Source of the DNA: Bacillota bacterium
Lineage (GTDB): Bacteria; Bacillota; UBA994
Length of the DNA stretch: 15,599 bases
Assembly (NCBI GenBank): GCA_018725275.1
Contig: QLUC01000030.1
Coordinates: 1-15,599 of the forward strand
Direction: 5' to 3'
Below the pieces are notes generated by a model. That model did no database searches and was not told the DNA's origin. It saw only the letters and a list, made by a program, of their open reading frames with translations. The position numbers and the translations under genes are program-made. Position 1 is the first letter of the stretch. Each line of letters starts with the position of its first letter. This document shows positions 8,240 to 15,527 of the stretch, piece after piece.

Positions 8240-9481
8240 CTACCCCTCTCCCCCGCCAACAAAAGTTTCGCCGGCGAACTTGGCAAACATCTTAACTAGC
8301 TCCTCCTTAGGAACTACACCGCCCCGGCGCTGCCGGTAAAACCTGAGGAACATCTCCTCAAGGGTAAGGTCCGCCAAGACTGGCGCTGACACTTCACTCG
8401 CGTCGGTGGGAACGATGCACCGCACCTTTAACAACCCCGCATGGGCTTGGTGTAACGACGACAGCTCTTTTCCGGTGAGGTAACCAGCCGCATGCACCTC
8501 AATTTCAAGCCACAGCGACTTGCCGCGCAATTCTTCCAAGCGATGCCTCGCTTCGGCCACACCATGAAAGCACCGCCATCTTTCTAAGGGAATGCCTGCG
8601 GTTAAACTCACAGATTTAACTGCTGCCTCCCCCCCGGGAAGGATTTCCGCCACGTAAACAACCTTGGTCTGCCCCGATTCCGAAAAACTGTAGGCGAGAG
8701 GCGACCCGGAATAATAGGTTTTCTGCCGGGCGCTCTGAACTTGCTGGGGACGATGGAGATGTCCCAAGGCGATGTATTGTGCTGTTTCCGGAAAGCAATT
8801 AGCCGAAACGGCGCTCGCCCCCCCAATTTCAATTGAGCGTTCAGAATCACTTTGCTGTCCGCCTAAAGTCAAAAGGTGAGATATTGCTAAATTAACGGTG
8901 TCGGGGCGAAAGGCTTGGGCTTGCTGGTTAAGTAAATCAATTACCGTCTCGGCGTAGGCGGCTCGCAACTTACCTTCCTGTAGCTCGGGGCTGATGATGC
9001 GTCCGAGGCGCGATTCTGAGGGGTAGGGTAAATGCGAGATGATAGCGTGATAAGGAAGACTAGGAATCGCTATCTCGACCCAGCCAGGCCCGGACTTAAC
9101 CACCTTGACCCCGGTGTTAGTGTGATTGGTGATGAGGGTTTCTTGCGGTCGACCGGCAATTAAAATGCCCTGTCGCTCTGCCAAGGGACGTATGGCACAG
9201 AGGCGTTCCGGGCTGTCATGGTTTCCCGCCACCACCAGAACACATCTTCGCCCATCATGCGCCAGCTTTTCAAGTGCCGTACAATACAACTCCTGGGCCT
9301 CAGCCGAAGGATTGTAGGTATCAAATACGTCCCCGGCGATGAGCACGATGTGAACATCTTGTTCATCGGCAATGTCCACTATCTCGTTTATGACCTGCAC
9401 TTGCTCTTCATAGCGACTACGCCCTTCTAAGGTCCTCCCTAGGTGCCAGTCCGAGGTATGAAGCAGGCGCAGTTTATTCAT
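8240..9481 (-). CDS. sbcD: SbcD, Mre11-like nuclease subunit of SbcCD
   Basis: SbcD is the metal-dependent phosphoesterase that supplies the nuclease activity of SbcCD. Counting from ATG 9481 the protein has 413 residues, within the family range. It starts with HTSDWHLGR (D11, H13), then GDVFD (50-54), GNHD (86-89), a later SHLL and GHLHRPQ, the complete set of metal-binding phosphoesterase motifs. Start choice: an in-frame ATG at 9508 would add nine residues (MYFSFRGRA) not seen in the family. ATG 9481 forms an ATGA overlap with the stop of the 33-codon ORF upstream and places the conserved first strand at the N-terminus. The following sbcC starts 6 nt after its stop. Confidence 0.95.
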   Translation of the reverse strand: MNKLRLLHTSDWHLGRTLEGRSRYEEQVQVINEIVDIADEQDVHIVLIAGDVFDTYNPSAEAQELYCTALEKLAHDGRRCVLVVAGNHDSPERLCAIRPLAERQGILIAGRPQETLITNHTNTGVKVVKSGPGWVEIAIPSLPYHAIISHLPYPSESRLGRIISPELQEGKLRAAYAETVIDLLNQQAQAFRPDTVNLAISHLLTLGGQQSDSERSIEIGGASAVSANCFPETAQYIALGHLHRPQQVQSARQKTYYSGSPLAYSFSESGQTKVVYVAEILPGGEAAVKSVSLTAGIPLERWRCFHGVAEARHRLEELRGKSLWLEIEVHAAGYLTGKELSSLHQAHAGLLKVRCIVPTDASEVSAPVLADLTLEEMFLRFYRQRRGGVVPKEELVKMFAKFAGETFVGGGEG

Positions 9482-9579
9482 CGCCCGCCCCCGGAAGCTA
9501 AAATACATCCATCCTTCACTACCACTACACTGTCTGTGCCAACTATAAGCGCCGCGCGAGCCATCTGCAAATCATCCAC
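9478..9579 (-). CDS. 33-codon ORF resembling the N-terminus of DUF1893 proteins; possibly a truncated remnant
   Basis: A GTG at 9579 has a textbook ribosome site AGGAGGG (9588-9594) 8 nt upstream, 21 nt after the ileS stop. The frame reads VDDLQMARAALIVGTD, then SVVVVKDGCILASGGGR, and stops at TGA 9478-9480, which overlaps the sbcD ATG as ATGA. From memory of the family, the pattern (D-L-x-x-A-x-x-x-L, then VVVVKDG-x-I-L-x-S) resembles the first third of DUF1893 proteins, which are usually about 130 residues; I could not check this by search. If so, the gene lost its C-terminal two thirds, and the remaining stub now acts as a translated entry to sbcD. Alternatively it is a real small protein or a coupling leader. 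It is too short for most gene finders. Confidence 0.6.
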   Translation of the reverse strand: MDDLQMARAALIVGTDSVVVVKDGCILASGGGR

Positions 9580-9600
9580 CCGGCTGACCCTCCTCTGTAT

Positions 9601-12600
9601 TTAGGCCTTTTTCACCCCAAGGATGATGGCATGCCCATTGATATCCCCAGCCTGCATAAAGAATTCTCCCTCAGGGGATGCGGTCATGGCAATCGCCAAA
9701 ACCTCATCTTGAATATAGCTTTCATTGCCGGCGATAGCTCGGGCAAGAACAGCATCAACTTCCCAGTAGATGATAATTTTGTCTTCTACCGCAAAACCAG
9801 CCTCTTTCCGCATGCCCTGCAGCTTACTGATTAACTCCCTGACATGCCCTAGCGCCAGTAGTTCTTCTGTCAGATGCAAGTCCATGATCACCGTTAGTCC
9901 ACCGCTAGATTCGGCAGAGAACCCTTCCTTTTCCTGCACCCTAATGTCTAGTTCTCCTAGTTCTAACTTTATCGGTGCGCCATTGAGCATGACGACCAGC
10001 GGCTCTAGAGCAAGCACCGCTCTTGCCAAGACTTGTTCGTCAACCTCCGCGAGAACCGTGGCCAATGTTTGCACCTCCTTGCCTAACCTTCGACCAAGGA
10101 CCTTAAAATTCGGCTTGGCGCTATAATTGACAAACTGCGTCGTATCAGTGGCCAAAGCCACCGTTTGGACGTTGAGCTCGTCCTGAATCAAATCAAGCAA
10201 CTCCTGCCGTAAAGGCTTGGTGTGGGGCTTAACAAAGTACAGGGCAGAGACTGGCTGGCGCACTTTTACATTTTTCTTACTGCGCACCGCCCGCCCTAAA
10301 TAAACTATGTCTCGCGCTAAATTCATCTCCTGCAGCAAGTCCTCATCAATAAGATTCACGTCGGCGCGTGGGTAATCCTGCATGTGCACGCTAAGTCTGG
10401 CCGTCTTATCGACAGAGCGCACTAGGTTTTGGTACAACTCTTCGCTTAAGAACGGTGTGAAGGGCGCCATTAAGAGAGTTACCGCATCGAGGGCCTCATA
10501 GAGCGTAGCATAGGCAGATGCCTTGTCTTCATCCATCTGCCCCTTCCAGAACCGACGCCGATTGCGACGCACATACCAGTTGCTGAGTTCGTCTATAAAT
10601 CCATCAATGGCGCGCGTTGCGGTCATACTATTGAATACGTCAAGAGCAGACCTCACCTCGCCAATGGTCTGGTGGAGGCGCGCTATCAGCCACCTGTCAA
10701 TCAACGGCCGCTTAGACAGGGGGACAATAATCTCAGCAGGGTTGACCGCATCTAAGTTGGCGTACAGCACAAAGAAAGAGTAGACATTCCACAAGGTGCC
10801 CATGACGCGGCGCTGCCACTCCTGCATGTTCTCTAAAGAAAAGCGCTTGGTATACCAAGGGGGATTGACGGTGTAAATGAACCACCGCAGACCGTCTGCG
10901 CCTATGGTATCAAAAGCCTGCCAAGGGTCGAAAACGTTGCCACGCGATTTGCTCATTTTTAGTCCCTGGTCGTCCAGACCGAGCTCGGTGACGACGACGT
11001 TTTTGTAGGGGGCTTGGCCAAAAGTAAACGAGGAAACGGCGAGTAGCGTATAGAACCAACCCCTTGTTTGGTCGATGGCTTCACAGATATAGTCCGCAGG
11101 GAAGGACTCGGCGAACAGCTCTTTGTTCTCAAAGGGATAGTGCCACTGGGCAAAAGGCATGCTGCCGGAGTCATACCAACAGTCGATTACTTCACTGACG
11201 CGCTGCATGGTCCCGGCGCATTTGTCGCAACGGAGGATAACTGCGTCAATGTAAGGCCGATGCAGATCAAGCTTGTCGGGTAGGTTTATGGCCCGCTTTT
11301 CTAAGTCCGCCAGGCTACCCACACAGTGCTGATGCCCGCAAGCACAAGTCCAAATAGGCAGCGGTGTACCCCAGTAGCGCTCGCGGCTGATGGCCCAGTC
11401 AACGAGATTGTCCAAGAAATTGCCGAAGCGTCCGTCCTTAATGTGCTCCGGAAACCAATTGATGGTCTGGTTATTGGCTTGGACCTGCTCTTTAATAGCG
11501 CTCATGCGAATAAACCATGAACTGCGGGCGTAGTAAAGAAGGGGTGTGTCACAACGCCAACAAAAAGGATAGTTGTGTACGCACTTCTCCGCCTTGTACA
11601 GATGGCCCCTGGCCTGCAAGTAGCCAATGATGTGTGGGTCGGCGTCTTTGACAAACTGCCCAGCCCATTCCGTGACTTCCGGCTTGAAGCGACCTTCGGA
11701 GTCCACTGGGATAGGGGTGGGGAGGTTATGCGCCCTTGCTAAGCGATTATCATCCTCGCCAAAGGCTGGGGCAATATGGACAATACCCGTGCCATCGCTG
11801 GTACTCACAAAATCGCCTACTACTACAAAATGGGCCTTCTCCCCGGCGATGCTCGCCAATTGATACGGGGGTAGGTACTGCCTATTGACCAGCTGGAGGC
11901 CGGTGAGGGTCTCTAATACCTCGTACTCACCTTCAATCACCCCTAGGCAGCTCGTTGCCAAGATGAGCTTTGCGCCATCGTGCTTGATAACCGCATAAGT
12001 AATCTCTTCCCCAACGGCGAGCGCCACATTGGCAGGTAAAGTCCACGGCGTAGTAGTCCAGACGAGGAAGGAGGTATCTTCCTCACCAACCACTGGGAAG
12101 CGCACGAATACGGAGGGGTCAGTGGTTTCTTCGTAGCCCTGTGCTACCTCGTGGCTAGAGAGAGAAGTGCCGCACCGCGGGCAGTATGGCAACACCTTGA
12201 ATCCTTTGTAGAGAAGATCCTTTTCCCAAGCTTGGCTGAGCGACCACCACACAGATTCAATATAATTGTTATGGTAGGTCACATAAGGGTCCTGTAAATC
12301 CAGCCAAAAACCCATGCGCTCGGTCATCCGCGCCCATTCCTGCTCATAAGTGAAGACACTATTCCGGCATTCATTGATGAAGGCTTCGACGCCATATTTT
12401 TCGATGTCTTGCTTGCCACTTAAGCCTAATCTCTTTTCCACTTCGAGCTCAACAGGCAAGCCGTGCGTGTCCCAGCCTGCCTTGCGGCGCACGTAGAAGC
12501 CGTCCATGGTTTTGTACCGCGGGATAAGGTCTTTCATAGAACGGGGCATGGCATGCCCAATGTGGGGCTTGCCGTTGGCCGTGGGCGGCCCTTCATAAAA

Positions 12601-12726
12601 GACATAGCGAGGGTTATTTTGGCGCAGAGCTTGGCTCTTGCGGAAAACATCCTCCTCACGCCAAAATTCCAGGATATTTTCTTCTAATTTAGGAAAATCG
12701 ACCTTACTTTGCACCTTCTGAAACAT
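9601..12726 (-). CDS. ileS: Isoleucyl-tRNA synthetase, type 2 (eukaryote-like)
   Basis: It charges tRNA-Ile with isoleucine and edits valine. The protein has 1041 residues, as in the type 2 IleRS group; the common bacterial type 1 is about 920-940. The first signature is HIGH (55-58) within PPTANGKPHIGHAMPRS and the second is KMSKS (590-594). The CP1 editing region includes LVWTTTPWTLPANVALAVG and the GWDTHGLPVE segment. Cysteine pairs that may bind zinc are CPRCG, CWRCD, CACGHQHC and CDKC. The C-terminal tRNA-binding part is the long type-2 form and lacks the terminal zinc finger of type 1. ATG 12726 has GGGAGGT (12735-12741) upstream. It is controlled by an Ile T-box leader and is followed at 21 nt by the small ORF and sbcDC. 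Type 2 enzymes are known for low sensitivity to mupirocin. Confidence 0.96.
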   Translation of the reverse strand: MFQKVQSKVDFPKLEENILEFWREEDVFRKSQALRQNNPRYVFYEGPPTANGKPHIGHAMPRSMKDLIPRYKTMDGFYVRRKAGWDTHGLPVELEVEKRLGLSGKQDIEKYGVEAFINECRNSVFTYEQEWARMTERMGFWLDLQDPYVTYHNNYIESVWWSLSQAWEKDLLYKGFKVLPYCPRCGTSLSSHEVAQGYEETTDPSVFVRFPVVGEEDTSFLVWTTTPWTLPANVALAVGEEITYAVIKHDGAKLILATSCLGVIEGEYEVLETLTGLQLVNRQYLPPYQLASIAGEKAHFVVVGDFVSTSDGTGIVHIAPAFGEDDNRLARAHNLPTPIPVDSEGRFKPEVTEWAGQFVKDADPHIIGYLQARGHLYKAEKCVHNYPFCWRCDTPLLYYARSSWFIRMSAIKEQVQANNQTINWFPEHIKDGRFGNFLDNLVDWAISRERYWGTPLPIWTCACGHQHCVGSLADLEKRAINLPDKLDLHRPYIDAVILRCDKCAGTMQRVSEVIDCWYDSGSMPFAQWHYPFENKELFAESFPADYICEAIDQTRGWFYTLLAVSSFTFGQAPYKNVVVTELGLDDQGLKMSKSRGNVFDPWQAFDTIGADGLRWFIYTVNPPWYTKRFSLENMQEWQRRVMGTLWNVYSFFVLYANLDAVNPAEIIVPLSKRPLIDRWLIARLHQTIGEVRSALDVFNSMTATRAIDGFIDELSNWYVRRNRRRFWKGQMDEDKASAYATLYEALDAVTLLMAPFTPFLSEELYQNLVRSVDKTARLSVHMQDYPRADVNLIDEDLLQEMNLARDIVYLGRAVRSKKNVKVRQPVSALYFVKPHTKPLRQELLDLIQDELNVQTVALATDTTQFVNYSAKPNFKVLGRRLGKEVQTLATVLAEVDEQVLARAVLALEPLVVMLNGAPIKLELGELDIRVQEKEGFSAESSGGLTVIMDLHLTEELLALGHVRELISKLQGMRKEAGFAVEDKIIIYWEVDAVLARAIAGNESYIQDEVLAIAMTASPEGEFFMQAGDINGHAIILGVKKA

Positions 12727-12747
12727 TGGCTTACCTCCCTTTCAAAT

Positions 12748-12786
12748 TGAAAAAGCAGGCCTCCCGTTCAAAGGAACGAGAGGCCT
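12748..12786 (-). terminator. Regulated terminator of the ileS T-box leader
   Basis: On the - strand AGGCCTCTCGTTC (12774-12786) pairs with GAACGGGAGGCCT (12757-12769, G-U pairs included) around a short loop, followed by GCTTTTTC. It is directly downstream of the T-box sequence, competing with the antiterminator. Confidence 0.9.
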
Positions 12787-12990
12787 ACCCGCGGTACCAT
12801 CCTTGTTGGTTGCAAGCAACCCAACTCAAAGCCTTAACGCGGCCTCGCGATAGACTAGAAATACTTTTTTCGCCTACCGATCTCCGAGGTGATACCTCCG
12901 CGCTTGGGCCACTAGGTCACACCTACCCCTAGCTCTCTTAGGCCTTCGTGCCGGAGACCTGTCCTCATCACAGAAAGACATATGAAATTT
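12748..12990 (-). promoter_or_regulatory. T-box leader (tRNA-Ile sensing) of ileS
   Basis: The leader shows the T-box sequence AAGGATGGTACCGCGGG (12788-12804), the stem I elements GATGAGGAC and AAGAGAGCTAGGGG...GTGTGACC, and a specifier loop. There GAGG pairs with CCTC, and CTCCG pairs with CGGAG; between them on the 3' side lies GT-ATC-A. The specifier is therefore ATC, isoleucine (12891-12893). Uncharged tRNA-Ile should stabilise the antiterminator and allow reading into ileS and probably into sbcD and sbcC. Confidence 0.95.
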
Positions 12991-12995
12991 GTCTA

Positions 12996-13024
12996 ATAAT
13001 ATCACGCTCCGCCGTGGTACGCAA
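12996..13024 (-). promoter_or_regulatory. Likely sigma-A promoter of the ileS operon
   Basis: A -10 TATTAT (12996-13001) preceded by TGA lies 17 nt after a weak -35 TTGCGT (13019-13024). The start would fall near 12989, just before stem I of the T-box leader. Confidence 0.6.
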
Positions 13025-13039
13025 GCAGTTGAAAAATAC

Positions 13040-13067
13040 AGCACATGCATAGCGCATGTGCTATACT
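13040..13067 (+). promoter_or_regulatory. Palindromic operator candidate overlapping an extended -10 promoter
   Basis: AGCACATGC (13040-13048) and GCATGTGCT (13054-13062) form a perfect 9-bp inverted repeat with 5-nt spacing. Its right arm runs into TGC-TATACT (13059-13067), an extended -10 element for the gene at 13112; no good -35 is visible at the right distance. A repressor bound here would block that promoter. The arms could also form a hairpin, but it lies upstream of the predicted transcript. It sits 15 bases from the divergent ileS -35 element. Confidence 0.55.
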
Positions 13068-13111
13068 CTCCCTAGGTGCGCAGACGAAACTAAGGAGGAA
13101 CAAAACAGGAC

Positions 13112-13651
13112 ATGAAAATTACGCTAAACTCACTTCTTAAGACCGCCATGTTAGTAACTTTGGGCATAGTCCTGCCCATGGCTTTCCACGCGTTCGGGTG
13201 GAGCGGCCGAGTCTTCTTACCCATGCACATCCCGGTGCTCCTAGCGGGTTTCCTTCTTGGTCCCTTGCCTGGAGCTATCGCAGGGGCGACCACCCCCCTA
13301 CTTAGTTCCGTGCTCACCGGCATGCCGCCCATGGCGCCCATGCCTATTGCTCTACAAATGAGCATTGAGTTAGCCGCCTTTGGTTTGTTGGCCGGCATAT
13401 TCTTAAATTCTCTCAAACTGAACATTTTCCTCAGCCTAGTGCTCACCCTAGCGGGAGGACGCCTCGCTCTTGGCCTTACTACCATGGCGCTATTTCCGTT
13501 ACTTGGGCTCCCCGCGGTGCCTTTAACCGTTATATTTGGCGCGAGTTTGGTGACGGCGCTGCCAGGGCTGGTACTGCAGATAATTGCCATACCCCCCATA
13601 GTTTTGGCGATGAAAAAATACAACATGTTAAAGCATCTAGGCGCATCTTAA
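13112..13651 (+). CDS. ECF transporter S component (substrate-binding membrane protein), vitamin-type substrate unknown
   Basis: This is a hydrophobic protein of 179 residues with five to six membrane segments, the size of S components that capture vitamins or cofactors for energy-coupling-factor transporters. The segment MHIPVLLAGFLLGPLPGAIAGATTP with LLSSVLTGMPPMAPMPIALQ is typical of an uncharacterised Firmicutes S-component group. Basic residues end the protein (MKKYNMLKHLGAS). No EcfA or EcfT gene is nearby, so it would share an energising module encoded elsewhere. AAGGAGG (13092-13098) lies 13 nt from the ATG, longer than usual, and no other start lies between; a weaker AGGA sits at 13107-13110. 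A palindrome near its promoter suggests repression by a dedicated regulator. A strong terminator follows. The substrate cannot be read from sequence or context. Confidence 0.8.
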   Translation: MKITLNSLLKTAMLVTLGIVLPMAFHAFGWSGRVFLPMHIPVLLAGFLLGPLPGAIAGATTPLLSSVLTGMPPMAPMPIALQMSIELAAFGLLAGIFLNSLKLNIFLSLVLTLAGGRLALGLTTMALFPLLGLPAVPLTVIFGASLVTALPGLVLQIIAIPPIVLAMKKYNMLKHLGAS

Positions 13652-13686
13652 AAACTTCCCTAGAAGACAATAGACACCAAAAAAGA

Positions 13687-13721
13687 AAAAAGGTCTGCTC
13701 CAACGCGGAGCAGACCTTTTT
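13687..13721. terminator. Strong bidirectional terminator
   Basis: AAAAAGGTCTGCTCC (13687-13701) and GGAGCAGACCTTTTT (13707-13721) give a 10-bp GC-rich stem extended by A-T pairs around a 5-nt loop, with T runs on both strands. It ends the ECF gene on + and the half-ferritin-like gene on -. Confidence 0.92.
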
Positions 13722-13734
13722 GGTGTAGACTCAG

Positions 13735-13927
13735 TTATTGCGGTTGATACCAACCCATCTGCTCCATGAACTTAAAGAGGGCAAAGGCGTGGTCCTGCTC
13801 GTCTTTTTGGATATGATTAAGGGTTTGCCGCAAGGGCTGGCTGGTAGTGGTTGTACTTGGCGATACCTAGTTCCTCTTGCGATTTAGCCTCCTGTAAGTA
13901 CATGCGCTCTTTCTGGGTTAATTGCAC
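13735..13927 (-). pseudogene. Frameshifted spore-coat / half-ferritin-like small protein
   Basis: A GTG at 13927 with AAGGAGG (13936-13942) 8 nt upstream opens VQLTQKERMYLQEAKSQEEL, which is followed by GIAKYNHYQ and then a premature stop. A second frame continues SQPLRQTLNHIQKDEQDHAF, then ALFKFMEQMGWYQPQ, ending at 13735. Together they give about 64 codons. That is the size and layout of the two-helix ferritin-like proteins annotated as spore-coat (CotF-type) in clostridia: an EE pair in the first helix and DEQDH in the second. The switch lies near 13840. One base gained or lost would restore it, so it is either a recent pseudogene or a base-calling error. It has its own ribosome site and ends at the shared bidirectional terminator. 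Confidence 0.75.
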
Positions 13928-14007
13928 GGGACAAACCTCCTTGTATACATACTGCGCACTCAGTTTGTCCAAAAAATTTAATAGTATTCTCGGCAGATGA
14001 GAGAATT

Positions 14008-14622
14008 TTACCCCCGCAACAATTGAGAAACCTTCTCCGCCATAGCCGTGGGGGGGATACTATGTGCCTCCAGGGCAAATTTTTTGAGGCGACTTTGGGC
14101 AAAGATCGACGCGGAGTTTTCTTGTAATGACAAGAAATAGTGGGCGATGCCCTCATCACTACCCAGCGAACGCAACCAAAGTTTCCACTGTCCCGAGCGG
14201 ACCCTTTCTGTGGCTTTGATGCGCTCTAGCAGCCTACAGGGAGGGTGGTGCAAGAATAATAAGAGAGCACCCATGGCCAAGAGTCGCTCCTCAAGCCTGA
14301 TGAATGGTGCGAGATCAGCGATTTGTGCGGCATGGGTGAGATGGAACCTCTCGAAGAAAATGAGAGGCTCAAGATTTCTCTCGTGACTAAAGCGTGACCC
14401 ACTCCAGAGCCTGTGCAAATCTTCCGCCATATCTACGTGTTGAGTGAGCAGTTCCACCCTAGCGGCTACCGTAGGCGTTGTGAGTTCAAGCACTCTCTCT
14501 GTGTAATGCTCAGAAAGCAAGATTTTTGTCGGGCGCTCTCGCCAGAGGTCCGTCCTCTGCAATTCTTCCAAGATAGTAGTCTTGCCTGTAGCCACCACGC
14601 CCTCGACGAGAAGAATGGTCAT
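14008..14622 (-). CDS. P-loop nucleotide kinase-like protein (thymidylate/deoxynucleoside-kinase fold)
   Basis: The protein has 204 residues and begins MTILLVEGVVATGKTT; the Walker A motif is GVVATGKT (8-15). A FFERFHLTHA segment near residue 90 resembles the D/E-R-F/Y motif of thymidylate- and deoxynucleoside-kinase-type proteins. LLLFLHHPP fits a hydrophobic strand, and an Arg-rich RIKATERVRSG may be the lid. It is shorter and more divergent than Tmk and is most likely not the housekeeping thymidylate kinase. The substrate is unknown. AGGGGGAA lies about 9 nt before the ATG. It follows the trhA-like gene on the same strand after 45 nt with no terminator between, so the two are probably co-transcribed. 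A weak hairpin (13988-14008) follows its stop. Confidence 0.72.
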   Translation of the reverse strand: MTILLVEGVVATGKTTILEELQRTDLWRERPTKILLSEHYTERVLELTTPTVAARVELLTQHVDMAEDLHRLWSGSRFSHERNLEPLIFFERFHLTHAAQIADLAPFIRLEERLLAMGALLLFLHHPPCRLLERIKATERVRSGQWKLWLRSLGSDEGIAHYFLSLQENSASIFAQSRLKKFALEAHSIPPTAMAEKVSQLLRG

Positions 14623-14667
14623 GCCTATGTTCCCCCTTTGGCAAGCTCCCGAATGATTCCTGTTCGA

Positions 14668-15327
14668 TTACTCCATGCGGGACAAGTAACGATAAACTGC
14701 CCAAAAGTGGGCACTGCTGCCCGCCATGACAAAAAGATGCCAGAGCTCATGGAACCCGAAAACATGCGGCACAAGTTTTGGCCACTTTGTTCCATAGAAG
14801 ACCGCCCCCACGGTATAGAATAACCCCCCCACGCCAAGCCAGACCAAAGCTGCTAGGGGCACACTTCTCCACAGTGGGCCGATGGCAATTACCACTAGCC
14901 ACCCAAGTAGCAGATAAAATCCAGTGTAGAGCCAGCGTGGGGCTAGTAGCCAGATTACCTTCATAACAATGCCTATGAAACTTAATGACCATACGGCAAT
15001 TAGCAAGGTCCATCCCCACGTACCCCGCAAGGCGATGAGACAAAAAGGTGTGTATGTTCCAGCGATGAGGACAAAAACCATCATATGATCTACGCGGCGC
15101 AACCATAGGCGGAGCTTATCATCTGCCGGAAATAGATGATATAACGAGGAGGCAGTGTAGAGTAAGATTAGGCTCACCCCAAAAACCGCAAAAGAAATGA
15201 CATGCCATACTGTTCCCGCCGCAAGAGCCACGCGCATGAGGGCAACCAACCCAATTACAGCTAGGGCTGCCCCCACCACATGGGTGATTCCACTGACCCA
15301 ATCCCGTTTCTTAAACACTCTCTTCAC
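14668..15327 (-). CDS. trhA: Hemolysin III / TrhA-family membrane protein (PAQR superfamily)
   Basis: This is an integral membrane protein of 219 residues with seven hydrophobic segments. Visible family signatures are SSLYHLF (about 61-67), RVDHMMVFVLIAGTYTPF and FGFHELWHLFVMAGSSAHFW. They carry the conserved Ser, His and Asp residues thought to bind a metal as in PAQR proteins. Bacterial members are widespread in Bacillota; the hemolysin name is historical and a role in membrane-energy or lipid homeostasis has been suggested for TrhA. The GTG start at 15327 sits very close to its GGGAGGGG ribosome site; a GTG at 15318 (MFKKRDW) has longer spacing and is an alternative. It is the first gene of a pair with the P-loop protein and has its own promoter. 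Confidence 0.9.
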   Translation of the reverse strand: MKRVFKKRDWVSGITHVVGAALAVIGLVALMRVALAAGTVWHVISFAVFGVSLILLYTASSLYHLFPADDKLRLWLRRVDHMMVFVLIAGTYTPFCLIALRGTWGWTLLIAVWSLSFIGIVMKVIWLLAPRWLYTGFYLLLGWLVVIAIGPLWRSVPLAALVWLGVGGLFYTVGAVFYGTKWPKLVPHVFGFHELWHLFVMAGSSAHFWAVYRYLSRME

Positions 15328-15345
15328 CCCCTCCCTTCTAACCTC

Positions 15346-15374
15346 ATTATACCCAAAGTAAAAGGGAGTGTCTT
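15346..15374 (-). promoter_or_regulatory. Sigma-A promoter of the trhA-kinase pair
   Basis: A consensus -10 TATAAT (15346-15351) follows a -35 AAGACA (15369-15374, four of six) at exactly 17 nt. Transcription would start near 15339, giving a very short leader before the ribosome site at 15328-15335. Confidence 0.75.
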
Positions 15375-15379
15375 CTTAA

Positions 15380-15527
15380 TCCCGCGACTGTTAATATAGT
15401 TCGTCCGCGTTAGTTTGAGATGGAAAACCCACGCCCGAGGTCGCCAGTTTTTTGTGCCGGCGCGGCAGTTTCCCAGGTAGCGGCGTGACACGGCACGCCG
15501 ACCCCCGGCCGATCCCCGGTCGTAACC
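15380..15527. other. Non-coding GC-rich stretch with a hairpin
   Basis: No convincing gene is seen. CGGCGTG (15481-15487) and CACGCCG (15494-15500) form a perfect 7-bp hairpin, and the surrounding 15450-15520 is rich in CCGG-type self-complementary words. The short sequence GATGGAAAA(C/A)CCAC occurs twice, at 15419-15432 and 15530-15543. I could not match this to a known riboswitch class. It may be a leader of a gene starting near the window's right end. Confidence 0.35.

Noticed and set aside
13090..13626. 178-codon open frame on the - strand opposite the ECF S component
   Set aside because: It is the antisense of a clear membrane protein that has its own promoter and terminator; the Arg/Pro/Lys-rich peptide is typical of a shadow frame.
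13988..14008. Terminator after the P-loop kinase gene
   Set aside because: ATTCTC and GAGAAT form only a 6-bp AT-containing stem and the T run is about 10 bases further on; too weak to list as a terminator.
15430..15525. Possible riboswitch (cobalamin, c-di-GMP, FMN or TPP type)
   Set aside because: I compared by eye with the conserved core words of these classes and found no match on either strand; only simple hairpins are present.
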